Shown in pieces: positions 9,467 to 19,511 of a DNA stretch of 64,000 bases (position 1 is its first letter; every line of letters starts with the position of its first letter). The notes under the pieces are model-generated. The model did no database searches, was not told the DNA's origin, and worked only from the letters and a program-made list of their open reading frames with translations. The DNA is from Janthinobacterium agaricidamnosum NBRC 102515 = DSM 9628. Lineage in GTDB: Bacteria; Pseudomonadota; Gammaproteobacteria; Burkholderiales; Burkholderiaceae_D. Where the stretch lies: assembly GCF_000723165.1 (NCBI RefSeq), contig NZ_HG322949.1, forward strand, positions 3,451,101 to 3,515,100. Reading direction: 5' to 3'. The position numbers and the translations under genes were made by a program.

Positions 9467-10498
9467 TCAGGCCGGCTGGATCGCAATCGTGCGCGCGGGG
9501 TTGATGGCGGCGCGGGCGCGCAACTGGCCGCAGCCGCCCTCCACGTCTTGCCCGGCCGAATCGCGCAACTTGGTCAGCACGCCACGGCTGTGCAACTCGG
9601 CCGCAATCGCCCGGGCCCGCTCCCAGCTTGGCCGTTTAAAGGGCAAATCGTCGATGGTATTGTAGGGAATCATGTTCAACACCGCATACTTCCCCTTGAG
9701 CAGTTCGACAATGCCATCCAGCTCATCCGCGCCATCGTTGATGCCGTCGAGCAAAGTCCACTGATATTGCACCGGATATGCGGTCAAGCGCGCATACCGC
9801 TCGCCCAGCTCGACCAATTCGCGCGGCGCCAGACGCGGCGCGCGTGGCAATAATTGGGCGCGCAATTCCGGCTTGGTGGTGTGCAAGGACAAGGCCAGCG
9901 CCGGCTTGACCGGCCCTAGCGGCAAGCGTTCAAACACGCGCGGATCGCCGACCGTCGAAAAGACCAGGTTCTTGTGCCCGATATTGCCCTCGGTACCCAA
10001 CAGGTCGATGGCTTCCATCACATTCTGCAAATTATGGGCCGGTTCGCCCATGCCCATGAATACCACCTTCTTGACCGGCCGCATGGTGCGCGCCAGCACC
10101 ACTTGGGCGACGATCTCGCCGCTGCTGACCTGGCGTATCAACCCATCGCGGCCCGTCATGCAAAACTGGCAGCCGACCGCGCAACCGACCTGGCTCGACA
10201 CGCACAAGCCATCGCGCGGCAGCAACACACTTTCGACCGTCTGGCCGTCATGCAAGCCGACCAGCAGCCGCGCCGAACCGTCTTCGCCGGGATGCGAACT
10301 GATCAGCCGCACCATGCCTTGCATCTCGGCATCGAGCTGCGGCAAGATGTCGCGCACCGCCTGCGGCAGGAAATCATCGGCGCGGCGCCGGCCCTGGTCG
10401 TGCGGCATGGCGCGTATCCAGTCGCGCAACACGCGCTGTTCGTGCAGGGGTTTGGCGCCCAAGGCGCGCAGGCGCTGGCGCAGAGTATCGATTTGCAT
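9467..10498 (-). CDS. RlmN-like radical SAM RNA methyltransferase (paralogue)
   Basis: A 343-aa radical SAM protein of the RlmN/Cfr class. The iron-sulfur cysteines are C106, C110 and C113 (CAVGCQFC). The two cysteines needed for methyl transfer also appear present: C99 in the LCVSSQVG segment and C323 in GGCGQL. FMGMGEPAHN and LSLHTTKPELRAQLLPR match the SAM-binding core. Family members methylate C2 of adenine in 23S rRNA A2503 and tRNA A37. The canonical betaproteobacterial rlmN lies next to ndk/hisS/ispG, which is not the context here, so I take this as an extra copy. Its target is unknown. Confidence 0.85.
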   Translation of the reverse strand: MQIDTLRQRLRALGAKPLHEQRVLRDWIRAMPHDQGRRRADDFLPQAVRDILPQLDAEMQGMVRLISSHPGEDGSARLLVGLHDGQTVESVLLPRDGLCVSSQVGCAVGCQFCMTGRDGLIRQVSSGEIVAQVVLARTMRPVKKVVFMGMGEPAHNLQNVMEAIDLLGTEGNIGHKNLVFSTVGDPRVFERLPLGPVKPALALSLHTTKPELRAQLLPRAPRLAPRELVELGERYARLTAYPVQYQWTLLDGINDGADELDGIVELLKGKYAVLNMIPYNTIDDLPFKRPSWERARAIAAELHSRGVLTKLRDSAGQDVEGGCGQLRARAAINPARTIAIQPA

Positions 10499-10642
10499 AG
10501 GGGATCATCAAAGACTGGCTGCCGGCATACGGGACCGCAGCGAAAGGCCGCAGTATACCGCCTGGCGGCGCAGGCTGGCTTTTTTGGCTGGCTTGGCTGG
10601 CTGGAATGTGATACCGCCGAGGTCGGAAATGGAGCGCCAGCG

Positions 10643-11707
10643 TTATCTCAATGGCGCATCGGAAGAAAGCCCCGGCGTCGGCTGCGCCAGTGGGAACACC
10701 CACGTACCATCGAGGATTTCGGCACGTGGACGGAACATGCGCACGACATAACTCCAGCCGTCCGTGATCGGCAGGCAGTTCGGCATGCCGCCGTCGCAAG
10801 CGCCCAACTGAATCGAAACGTTACCATCCGCCCCGGCCTGCGCCGTGATGCTGTTCAAGGAATAGGCCTGATGGCTGTTCGGCACCAGATAGCCGTCGCT
10901 GTTATAAACCGTCAGCGACCAAAAGCCGTCGACAGGCACCTCCCCGACCGTGAGCTGGTAGACGGTCCTGCCGTCATTCTGTGCCGGCGTGATCGGCAGG
11001 TAGAGCGCATCCTTCTCGGGATTGCCGCCCCATAACATCGCACTGCCAATCAGGTGCGTCACGGGATTCACCTGCTGCGCGTTGGCGCCGAACATGCCGC
11101 GCGTGTCGGACAGCGTGCTGCCAAGCTGCTGCAGCGCGGTCCGCACCTTCTTCAGGCTCGGCTCATCCCAGTGCGGCATATCGAGTGTTCCGGCCGTCTT
11201 TTGGCTGAACTGAATCGCATCCTGCAATGCATGGACCTGGCGGACGTCGTCCTGGTCCGAAAAATCGACCAGGAAACGCACGATGGCAACCGCGTAGCGC
11301 GTGCCGATCTTCTCCCGTGTCAACGTATGCGTGCCGGCGCCATAATAGGTGCCGAAAGTATATTGATCCTGGTCGACCACCTGCATGCCCATGAAGCGCT
11401 GGCCGGCGTCCGGCGTCGTGATCCTGGCCGGCCCGGCGTCGAGATCGATCAGTACAAACGAATACAGGGTGTCGCGGTTGGGGCGAACGATACCCTGCTG
11501 GACCGGGGCAGACAGTTCTCGCCCATGGCTGAATTTGCCGAAACCGCCACTTTTCGCGATCCCGGCGAAATTGACATCGGTTTGCGCGCGGTTGTAGTTA
11601 TTGACGGTGACCAGCGCAGGCGTGACGTCGGGTGTCTGGGCCAGGGCGGCCGGACTGGCCGCGATTGCGATCAAAACCGCCGAGATTTTCGCAAGATTCT
11701 TTTTCAT
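10643..11707 (-). CDS. DUF1254/DUF1214 domain-containing exported protein
   Basis: A 354-aa protein with an N-terminal signal peptide (MKKNLAKISAVLIAIAASPA, cleavage after ALA). The N-terminal half matches DUF1254: NNYNRAQTDVNFAGIA, then IVRPNRDTLYSFVLIDLDAG. The C-terminal part matches DUF1214: VDGFWSLTVYNSDGYLVPN. Proteins with this pair are exported, often monocistronic and of unknown enzymatic role. It is divergently transcribed from a LysR-type regulator with only 114 bp between the starts, so that regulator very likely controls it. Confidence 0.85.
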   Translation of the reverse strand: MKKNLAKISAVLIAIAASPAALAQTPDVTPALVTVNNYNRAQTDVNFAGIAKSGGFGKFSHGRELSAPVQQGIVRPNRDTLYSFVLIDLDAGPARITTPDAGQRFMGMQVVDQDQYTFGTYYGAGTHTLTREKIGTRYAVAIVRFLVDFSDQDDVRQVHALQDAIQFSQKTAGTLDMPHWDEPSLKKVRTALQQLGSTLSDTRGMFGANAQQVNPVTHLIGSAMLWGGNPEKDALYLPITPAQNDGRTVYQLTVGEVPVDGFWSLTVYNSDGYLVPNSHQAYSLNSITAQAGADGNVSIQLGACDGGMPNCLPITDGWSYVVRMFRPRAEILDGTWVFPLAQPTPGLSSDAPLR

Positions 11708-11784
11708 AATGCTCCGAATGAGAGAGTGATCAATTTGTCACACCCGATTATAGGTTGGTCAAAAATGGAAGAGAATGGCCTATT

Positions 11785-11799
11785 TTGGCAAGTAGCCAA
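11785..11799. promoter_or_regulatory. Candidate LysR-box operator between DUF1254 gene and its regulator
   Basis: The sequence TTGGC-N5-GCCAA is a perfect interrupted palindrome and contains a T-N11-A core, the classical LysR-type recognition pattern. It lies 23 bp before the regulator start and about 80 bp from the DUF1254 start. A second perfect palindrome, ACCATATATGGT (11799-11810), directly abuts it. Together they are the best operator candidates in this divergent promoter. Confidence 0.55.
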
Positions 11800-11821
11800 C
11801 CATATATGGTAATCTCTGCCG

Positions 11822-12721
11822 ATGGATCTCAACGCAGCCCAAATGTTCGTGGTAGTCGTCCAGGCGGGCAGCCTGTCGGCGGCGGCAGTCCGCCTCGGCG
11901 TGCCGCTTACCACGCTGAGCCGCCGGATTCGCGATCTGGAACGGCAATTGAATGTGCAGTTGCTGGAACGGTCGGCGCGAGGAACCAAGCTGACGCACGC
12001 CGGCACCAAACTGTACGAGCATGCCAGCCTCGGCATCGAAGCATTGCGCGAGGCGGAGCAAGCCGTCATCAACGACCAGGCCCAACTGAACGGACGCCTG
12101 CGGCTGTCGCTGCCCCAGTCGCTCGAACCATGGTGGGATTTGCTGGCGGCTTTCCAGCGCCGCTATCCTGGCGTCGAAATCAGCATCCACTCGACCGAGC
12201 GGCGCATGGATCTGATCGAAGACGGCATCGACGTCGCGGTTCGTGTCGGCACCATCGTTCACGAAACGATGGTGGCGCGGCGCCTGATGTCCTGGCGCCA
12301 CATTCTGGTGGCCAGTCCGGCATTGATAGAGCGATATGGCATGCCGGCACAACCAGACACGCTGCATCAATTTCCATGCGCCGCGTGGGCGTCGCGCATT
12401 GATGACGTAGCCCGATGGAAATTAGGCAGCCATACCGTCGCGCCAAAGATGATGCTGCGTGTCAATGACTACCAACACTTATGCCATTGGGCGCTCGACG
12501 GTCATGTGATCACCGAGCTGCCGCCATTCCTGGCCGCCCCTCACATCAAGGCGAAACGCCTGCTGCCATTACTGACGCAGCACCCGCTTCCCGAGGTCGA
12601 CATCAACTTGCTTTATCCATCCCATCGCCACCCATCTGCCATCGTGCTGGCGTATCTCGATTTTTGCCGGATCTATTTACCGAATATCTTGCGCAGCTGT
12701 GACATCGACTCAGCCTGTTGA
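11822..12721 (+). CDS. LysR family transcriptional regulator
   Basis: A 299-aa LysR-type regulator. The winged helix-turn-helix occupies residues 1-60 ([20 protein letters not shown], then [21 protein letters not shown]), followed by a linker helix and a periplasmic-binding-like effector domain (about 90-290). It belongs to the CrgA/DhcR-like group judging from the [11 protein letters not shown] linker. It is divergent from the DUF1254 gene and probably regulates that gene and itself through the palindromes at 11785-11810. The effector is unknown. Confidence 0.9.
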   Translation: MDLNAAQMFVVVVQAGSLSAAAVRLGVPLTTLSRRIRDLERQLNVQLLERSARGTKLTHAGTKLYEHASLGIEALREAEQAVINDQAQLNGRLRLSLPQSLEPWWDLLAAFQRRYPGVEISIHSTERRMDLIEDGIDVAVRVGTIVHETMVARRLMSWRHILVASPALIERYGMPAQPDTLHQFPCAAWASRIDDVARWKLGSHTVAPKMMLRVNDYQHLCHWALDGHVITELPPFLAAPHIKAKRLLPLLTQHPLPEVDINLLYPSHRHPSAIVLAYLDFCRIYLPNILRSCDIDSAC

Positions 12722-12825
12722 TCGCACAGGTCCTCGATCGGGAGGGTATTACTGCCGCTCCCGAATAAACCTCGCTACAGGCATGAGCAACACGCGAAAA
12801 GCTGGCGATATCTCGAAGTCACCCG

Positions 12826-13403
12826 TGGTTTATCCTCGCAGGCGCGGGGAACACAACAACGTCAACAATTTGTCCGCGATACGGCGCGGTTCATCCCCGC
12901 AGGCGCGGGGAACACGATGGCGCGCCTCGCATGGATACGTCATCAATAGGTTCATCCCCGCAGGCGCGGGGAACACCGGCACCAACGGATTATGAGACAC
13001 ATCATCTGCGGTTCATCCCCGCAGGCGCGGGGAACACAAAAAACGCGGAGGCGCGCAATGATTATCTGGCGGTTCATCCCCGCAGGCGCGGGGAACACGT
13101 CAGGCAGGCGACCACCGATGGCCTTCATGACGGTTCATCCCCGCAGGCGCGGGGAACACGGTGTTTCGTCTATATCGTCCAGCCATCCTAACGGTTCATC
13201 CCCGCAGGCGCGGGGAACACATTTGCGAGCCGAGATAAGGGAATACGCCAACCGGTTCATCCCCGCAGGCGCGGGGAACACCTATTAGGCTGCGTTTCCG
13301 CTATTTGAATGGCCGGTTCATCCCCGCAGGCGCGGGGAACACGCAATGATACAAACACCAGCTACATCACGCGACGGTTCATCCCCGCAGGCGCGGGGAA
13401 CAC
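12826..13403 (-). CRISPR. Type I-E CRISPR array 1 (10 repeats, 9 spacers)
   Basis: Ten 29-nt repeats recur every 61 bp with nine 32-nt spacers. On the plus strand the repeat begins CGGTTCATCCCCGCAGGCGC and ends GGGGAACAC; in crRNA sense it begins GTGTTCCCCGCGCCTGCGGG. The repeat at 12826-12854 is degenerate (at least two C-to-T changes), marking the old leader-distal end. The leader lies at the right, next to cas2, so transcription is right to left, in the same direction as the cas operon. Repeat length, spacer length and hairpin fit Cas6e processing. Confidence 0.97.
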
Positions 13404-13470
13404 ACCAATTATAAGTCATTGATTACAATGGCTTAAACGACAGGTGAATTTTCTACCGATTTCAGGGGGG
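13404..13470 (-). promoter_or_regulatory. CRISPR leader of array 1 with IHF site
   Basis: This AT-rich segment between cas2 and the first repeat matches the leader of array 2 in two blocks: 27 identical bases next to the repeat and 24 identical bases (starting GACAGGTGAATTTTCTACCG) separated by 8 variable bases. In crRNA sense it contains AATCAATGACTTA (13412-13424 on the plus strand), a full match to the IHF consensus WATCAANNNNTTR, 8 bp from the first repeat. IHF bending of the leader is required for Cas1-Cas2 integration in E. coli type I-E, so this is the likely spacer-integration end. Confidence 0.8.
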
Positions 13471-13511
13471 AGATTTTGATTGTTAGAGAGCGGTGCGATT
13501 GGCGCGTTGGA

Positions 13512-14700
<1,189 letters not shown>

Positions 14701-14703
14701 GCT

Positions 14704-15441
14704 TTAATCCAGGACACTTCTCTTGACCAGCAACAAGCCGCAGCCAAACGCCTTCGCATGACCCAGCCCCTGCCGCAAGGTTTGCAAGAACAAGGCCACA
14801 TCCGTCACCTCCAGTTCGCCGGAAAAATCGACGGTGCTGAACTCGATTGGCTTGTCAGCCCCCTTCTTTTTTTCTTTCTGCTGCCGGTAGGAATCGACAT
14901 CGGCGGCCAGCACCTTGAAACCGCTATCGGGCGCGCGTCTGTTCAGCCATTCCAGGCAAGTTTCCCGGGCCAGTGCATACAGGCCCGGCTTGTCTTCGCT
15001 ATCTTTCCAGTCGCGCCATTTGGCATCAGGGGAAAAACCTTTTTCAAGTAACAACCTTTTTTTCGCATCGATAACCACGTCATGACGACGGGATTTTCCG
15101 GCCGCATTTTTTTTACTGACGACCGGGTTGGCGCGCAATTCAAACGACAGCTTCTGGCCGGACTGTAATTTTGGATCATAGCTGCGGCTGTCAACCAGCC
15201 ACGCATCGCTGAATGCGACCGGAGGACGCGCCGAGACGACATAAAAGCGCGGAATCAGCAGCGGCTCATGGCTGCGCGTACTCTCGACCTGATGGCGCCG
15301 AAAAATGAAATCGCGGGCTTGGTCTTTTGCGCTCGGGAAAAATTGCCACAACCATTGATGTTCGGTATACGGCTGTTGCGCCAATTCATGGCCCGCTTGC
15401 CGCAACAAATCTTCTTGCGGGGTAATCACACTAAAATACAT
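14704..15441 (-). CDS. cas6e: Type I-E crRNA-processing endoribonuclease Cas6e (CasE/Cse3)
   Basis: A 245-aa Cas6e that cuts pre-crRNA 3' of the repeat hairpin and stays bound as a Cascade subunit. The candidate catalytic Tyr25 and His28 (PYTEHQW) match the positions known in Thermus Cse3. The C-terminal glycine-rich loop GLGHAKAFGCGLLLVK is the RNA-binding signature of the RAMP fold. A lysine-rich insertion (residues about 185-200) is unremarkable for the family. It lies between cas5e and cas1 with gaps of 3-5 bp. Confidence 0.95.
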   Translation of the reverse strand: MYFSVITPQEDLLRQAGHELAQQPYTEHQWLWQFFPSAKDQARDFIFRRHQVESTRSHEPLLIPRFYVVSARPPVAFSDAWLVDSRSYDPKLQSGQKLSFELRANPVVSKKNAAGKSRRHDVVIDAKKRLLLEKGFSPDAKWRDWKDSEDKPGLYALARETCLEWLNRRAPDSGFKVLAADVDSYRQQKEKKKGADKPIEFSTVDFSGELEVTDVALFLQTLRQGLGHAKAFGCGLLLVKRSVLD

Positions 15442-15446
15442 GGCGT

Positions 15447-16211
15447 TTATTCCTCTTCTAACACGGCGATGTGTTCATACCGGTCGGCAAATTGCCATCC
15501 CTGACGGCTGATTACCTGGTCTTTGCGGAGAATGCTGAGCGTGCGTTGTTTGCCGATCGTCGCCGTGTCTGCACCGACAAAGTCATCGCCCCAGGCAATT
15601 TTCTGAACCGGCAAACTTTCCGGCACCAACTGGTCTGGCAATTTTTCTTTCAGCAGCGATCTCAGTTGCTGCTGGTAATCGGCAAAGGCGGCGCTGACGG
15701 TGCCGGCCTGCGAAATGCGGGGATGCAGCGGCACGGCCAGCGGACACGCTTTACGTCCCAGGTACAGCACGAATTTCGGCGCTTTCAAGGCGGCAATCAA
15801 TTGTTCCAGCGAGTATGGCGCGCCGGTATTGGCTTGCAACGCCACCAGTGCCGACGCATCCTGCCGATAATCGCGGCTCGACAAAATCGTATTCAAGTCG
15901 TGCTTGGGCAACGACAATTCATCGCGGCGGGTGGCGTGCGGCCGCTTTTTCATGTCGGCGCGGCTCGGCACCTGCGCCGTATGGTAGTCGCGCAACAGGC
16001 GTCCCGGACTCAGCACGCCGACAGCCAGGCGATAAGCGGCACGCAAGTCCGCTTGCCCCGCACCGTCGTTGCGGTCGACGCCCAGCGCGGCGCCCAGCAA
16101 ACCGTGCAGCGCGGACTGGCTCGGATAGTCAAAGCTGGGCCGGTATTCGCCGACCGCCGCCTCGCCCCACGACGACAGCGGCGCTTGCAATTGGAAAATC
16201 AGGGTTTCCAT
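15447..16211 (-). CDS. cas5: Type I-E Cascade subunit Cas5e (CasD)
   Basis: A 254-aa Cas5e that caps the 5' handle of the crRNA in Cascade. It starts METLIFQLQAPLSSWGEAAV, with the Q-x-P-x-x-S-W-G motif diagnostic of Cas5, followed by PSFDYPSQSALHGLLGAALG, the conserved P-S-x-S-x-x-x-G-L-L-G block. The gaps are 5 bp to cas7e and 5 bp to cas6e, consistent with one transcript. The length is slightly above the E. coli CasD. Confidence 0.95.
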   Translation of the reverse strand: METLIFQLQAPLSSWGEAAVGEYRPSFDYPSQSALHGLLGAALGVDRNDGAGQADLRAAYRLAVGVLSPGRLLRDYHTAQVPSRADMKKRPHATRRDELSLPKHDLNTILSSRDYRQDASALVALQANTGAPYSLEQLIAALKAPKFVLYLGRKACPLAVPLHPRISQAGTVSAAFADYQQQLRSLLKEKLPDQLVPESLPVQKIAWGDDFVGADTATIGKQRTLSILRKDQVISRQGWQFADRYEHIAVLEEE

Positions 16212-16216
16212 GGTAT

Positions 16217-17272
16217 TTATTTCGCGACAAATGCAATCAGCTCGTCGAGACTGCCTTGCGCCGTTTCCACATTCAGGAATTCGCTGCTATCGGCGCATGC
16301 GCCATATACCTTGTCGAAGTTGTCGCGCCGGTCAGTCAATGCTTTTATCGCGCTGCCCAGGATATCGCTTCCGTGGATCGGTTTCAAAAAGGCTTGCGCC
16401 AGGGTGCGTGGTTGCTGATCGCCTTTTTCAGCCAGGATATAACCGGCATAGGCGCGCGAAGCAAAACTGTTTTGCTTGCCCGACGGCGCCACCTTGGCGG
16501 CCGCATTCAACAAGGCCGCCAGTGTTTTTTCGGTCAATGCCGCATCGCCGCCCAGGTTATGCCGCAGTAAATCGCGGTCGATGCACAGATAAAGATAAAA
16601 CACGCCGGCGCCAAAACCGAGTTCGCCGATATGCGCGGCGCCGCGGTCGGTCTGGCCATCGTTCAAATCATCGACGGCGATAAAATAATCGTCTTCCACC
16701 GCCGCCTTATGCACGGTGATCGCATGCGCGACTTGCACCGCCGCTTCGGTATTGAGTCCCGGCGAACCGGCCAGCATGCGGCCGAACATCGCGATATCGG
16801 CGGCGCTATGCTTTTTGCGCAGCAGATTCAGATCGGTTTCAGTCGGCTCCGTACCGCTCGCCGCCAGTTGCTCCACCAGCGCATCGATCGCGATGCGTTC
16901 ATCCGGACTGAAATGCACCAATTGTTCGACGTGCAGGTCTTCGTCGTTCGCGGTCTTTTTTTCGGACTTCAATTTGCCAAACTTGATGGCGATCTTCTTG
17001 GTCCATTCCCGCGCATTTTTCTCGCTGACGCCTTTTGCCAGCAGCGCCTTATAGATGTCGATACCGATTTCCTTGGTGCGCGTACCGATATGGCCTTTCA
17101 AGCTGGACTCGAAGGTATCGGAGGTACGCCAGGCGCGCTTCAGGCTTTGCGAAGAAATGCGCAAACGGGTGCAATCGCCGACCAGCGCCGTTTTCGGACG
17201 GCCGGTATCGTCGCGGTTCAAGTTCGATGGCGGATAGCTGGTCAGGATGTGCAACTGGATAAAACGGGACAT
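16217..17272 (-). CDS. cas7: Type I-E Cascade backbone subunit Cas7e (CasC/Cse4)
   Basis: A 351-aa Cas7e, the subunit present in six copies along the crRNA spacer. The N-terminus FIQLHILTSYPPSNLNRDDT and the following GRPKTALVGDCTRLRISSQS are the hallmark of the CT1975-like family, as is the later RGAAHIGELGFGAGVFYLYL segment. An AAGGAAA ribosome site precedes the ATG. It is the central gene of the Cascade cluster, 30 bp after cse2. Confidence 0.96.
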   Translation of the reverse strand: MSRFIQLHILTSYPPSNLNRDDTGRPKTALVGDCTRLRISSQSLKRAWRTSDTFESSLKGHIGTRTKEIGIDIYKALLAKGVSEKNAREWTKKIAIKFGKLKSEKKTANDEDLHVEQLVHFSPDERIAIDALVEQLAASGTEPTETDLNLLRKKHSAADIAMFGRMLAGSPGLNTEAAVQVAHAITVHKAAVEDDYFIAVDDLNDGQTDRGAAHIGELGFGAGVFYLYLCIDRDLLRHNLGGDAALTEKTLAALLNAAAKVAPSGKQNSFASRAYAGYILAEKGDQQPRTLAQAFLKPIHGSDILGSAIKALTDRRDNFDKVYGACADSSEFLNVETAQGSLDELIAFVAK

Positions 17273-17302
17273 GGGGTTTCCTTAAATGGGATGGCAATAA
17301 AA

Positions 17303-17821
17303 TCAGGTCGACTGTTTGGCTGGCCAACGATAGGCATATGCCCATTTCTTGCGGGTTTGATCGCTCCACCAATACACATCGTTCACAAGATGCTTGATGT
17401 GGGCTTGATGCTTAATCAGCGGCAAGACGCTACGTAAGCCACGATAGACCTCGTCGGTAGTTTCCACTCTTAACAGATTGCGGAAACGCAATTCCGATAC
17501 CAGCGGTTTGTCTCCGTCCAACTGCGACATAGTTACCGGCAAACGCTCATCATCCGTCTTCTTGACATGGACAAGCAAACCGGCAATGGCCGCCAATTTG
17601 TCGTTCTTCCACGACGACGCATCTTCCGGCCATGCCTTGCAAGCCAGCAGATAACGATAAAACTGCTGGTACGCCGGACTGAGCACTACTTCATCCAGCG
17701 TGGCGCAGCGCCGTAATATGGCGCGGCTGGCGCGGCCGTTGCCGGTCTCGTCCAGCGTGGACCACCATTCTTTGAGCGTTTCAAAAAAATGCTCGCTGAG
17801 CAGATTCTCTTTTTCTTGCAT
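17303..17821 (-). CDS. casB: Type I-E Cascade small subunit Cse2 (CasB/Cas11)
   Basis: A 172-aa all-helical protein matching Cse2: GNGRASRAILRRCATLDEVV near residues 25-45 and basic residues lining the expected nucleic-acid face. Two copies stabilise the displaced strand in Cascade. It lies 9 bp after cse1 and 30 bp before cas7e. The length is close to the E. coli protein (160 aa). Confidence 0.93.
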   Translation of the reverse strand: MQEKENLLSEHFFETLKEWWSTLDETGNGRASRAILRRCATLDEVVLSPAYQQFYRYLLACKAWPEDASSWKNDKLAAIAGLLVHVKKTDDERLPVTMSQLDGDKPLVSELRFRNLLRVETTDEVYRGLRSVLPLIKHQAHIKHLVNDVYWWSDQTRKKWAYAYRWPAKQST

Positions 17822-17830
17822 GACATCCTC

Positions 17831-19486
17831 CTACACGTTCGAATGAGCTTGCGGTTCAACCAGGGATTGCTTTTTCCTGGCGCCGGCCTTGCTGGCCTTT
17901 TCCTCTTGTTCAGGCAATGGCAGGCGCAGAATCGTCCTGATCGCCTTGCCGTCGAAGTTACGCTTCAATTGGTTATGCGCTTCAGCAATACGGCGCGGGT
18001 CTTGCTGGGAAAAAGAAGAGGCGCCGACGATATCGGCATCGAACAATCTCATGCCGGCCGAACGCAACGCATTCAGCCACGCTGTCCCGTACTCTTCAAG
18101 CAATTTGCTGTCATCCATATCGATGCCGCCATCCTGCTTGGCCAGCTCGACCCATTTCAGTAATTGCTTATAAAAAAGCGGCTCGGTACTATCCCAGAAA
18201 GCCTTGTCGATAAAACTCAAGTCGCCGCGCATATCGGCCTCGCCAAACCACGCTTGCTTGACAGCTTGCCGCGTATAAAAAACCGCCTGCTCGGACGCTT
18301 CGATCATGTTCTTGACCAAACCTTGCAGGTTTTCACGCGCAGCCGGCCTGGCGGCTCCCAACGCATACAAGGGGAACGTGGTTTCATACCAGCAACGCGC
18401 TTTCATATTGTCGAGATCGTATCCAAACATCCATAAGCTCAACTCACGAGTGCCTGCCAGCGCATGCCCGACCACCGACGCGGCTTGCACTTTCTTCTTG
18501 TTTTGTTCGCTGCCGAATACCCAGCCCAGCCAATTTTTATAACTGAATCCGCCAGGCTGCGGATGCACCGGCAACCAGCCTTCCTTGGTTTCGTAATACG
18601 GCGAAAACGGATGGCGCCACGGCCCCTTGTAATTCAAGCCTTGCGGCCGGCTGATATAACGGTGCAGCAATTGGGTCGACGCGCGTTTGCAGATGTCGCA
18701 ATTTCCCGTTTTTACATCGGCAAAATCCAGGCGGATGCGGCGCGGCATGGCCCAAAACACATGATGCGGATGCACTTGCACAGGCTGCGTTTCGCCGCCG
18801 CCGGCCTGGATTTTGGTGATGTCTGCCAGCCACGGAAACGTAAAATGCCGGTCCGTCTTCCTGGCGTCGCCGCCATGCTGTAAAAAGGCACGCTGCGGTT
18901 TGACGTTCAGCCATAAGTCGTGCCACAGGCTGATCGGTTTTGCGGCCACCACCAAGGTCGTCAACGGCCCGCCGCCGCGCAAGCTGGTGCGGTTACCGGC
19001 CCCTCCCGCCGGCGCATTGGTTTGCAGGGTGAACAAGGCGATCGCGGCGCAATGCGGGCACATGGCGCCGACCGTGCCGCGTTTGACAAAATGATCGGTA
19101 TTTTTATCGATGGTGGAACTGCCCGGCGCGTCGATCAGCAAGGCATCGATCGTCGTTTCAACGCCTTCGGCCAGGCTGAAGTCCTGCATGAAACGGGCCT
19201 TGTCGCCATCGAGCACAAACGCATCGGCATGCGGCGCAAACCAGCGCTGCAATTCGGCCGGCGACGGCGGCGCGTCCAGCGCATCTTCCCAGGCGCCATC
19301 AGTAGTGAGCGGCGTACTGGTTTGCAGCCAGCCAATCATCATTTGCGCCAAGGCGCCATTAAAATCGGCGCGGCTGGCGGCAAAACCGACGATGTCCGGC
19401 TCAACGATTTGGTGTGGAGCAACCCAGTCCAACTGCCCGGAGCGGCGTCGAACGGGCAGCCATTTTTCTTCAAGCAAGGAAATCAT
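17831..19486 (-). CDS. casA: Type I-E Cascade large subunit Cse1 (CasA/Cas8e)
   Basis: A 551-aa Cas8e that reads the PAM and recruits Cas3. The start at 19486 (MISLLEEKWLPVRRRSG) is selected over an upstream in-frame extension because it has a strong GGAGAAGG ribosome site and matches the family N-terminus. Two CxxC pairs (CPHC and CDIC) form the family's zinc-binding site, and LRGGGPLTTLV matches the Cse1 core. The C-terminal four-helix bundle holds long helices with DMDDSKLLEEYGTAW. It lies 25 bp downstream of cas3. Confidence 0.94.
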   Translation of the reverse strand: MISLLEEKWLPVRRRSGQLDWVAPHQIVEPDIVGFAASRADFNGALAQMMIGWLQTSTPLTTDGAWEDALDAPPSPAELQRWFAPHADAFVLDGDKARFMQDFSLAEGVETTIDALLIDAPGSSTIDKNTDHFVKRGTVGAMCPHCAAIALFTLQTNAPAGGAGNRTSLRGGGPLTTLVVAAKPISLWHDLWLNVKPQRAFLQHGGDARKTDRHFTFPWLADITKIQAGGGETQPVQVHPHHVFWAMPRRIRLDFADVKTGNCDICKRASTQLLHRYISRPQGLNYKGPWRHPFSPYYETKEGWLPVHPQPGGFSYKNWLGWVFGSEQNKKKVQAASVVGHALAGTRELSLWMFGYDLDNMKARCWYETTFPLYALGAARPAARENLQGLVKNMIEASEQAVFYTRQAVKQAWFGEADMRGDLSFIDKAFWDSTEPLFYKQLLKWVELAKQDGGIDMDDSKLLEEYGTAWLNALRSAGMRLFDADIVGASSFSQQDPRRIAEAHNQLKRNFDGKAIRTILRLPLPEQEEKASKAGARKKQSLVEPQAHSNV

Positions 19487-19511
19487 GCCTTCTCCATCAA
19501 GCGAATTGCGA

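Noticed and set aside
12699..13288. Open frames reading through CRISPR array 1 and array 2 (translating as repeated SSPQARGT or SSPPARGT)
   Set aside because: They are translations of the repeats and spacers; the 61-bp periodicity and leaders show CRISPR arrays.
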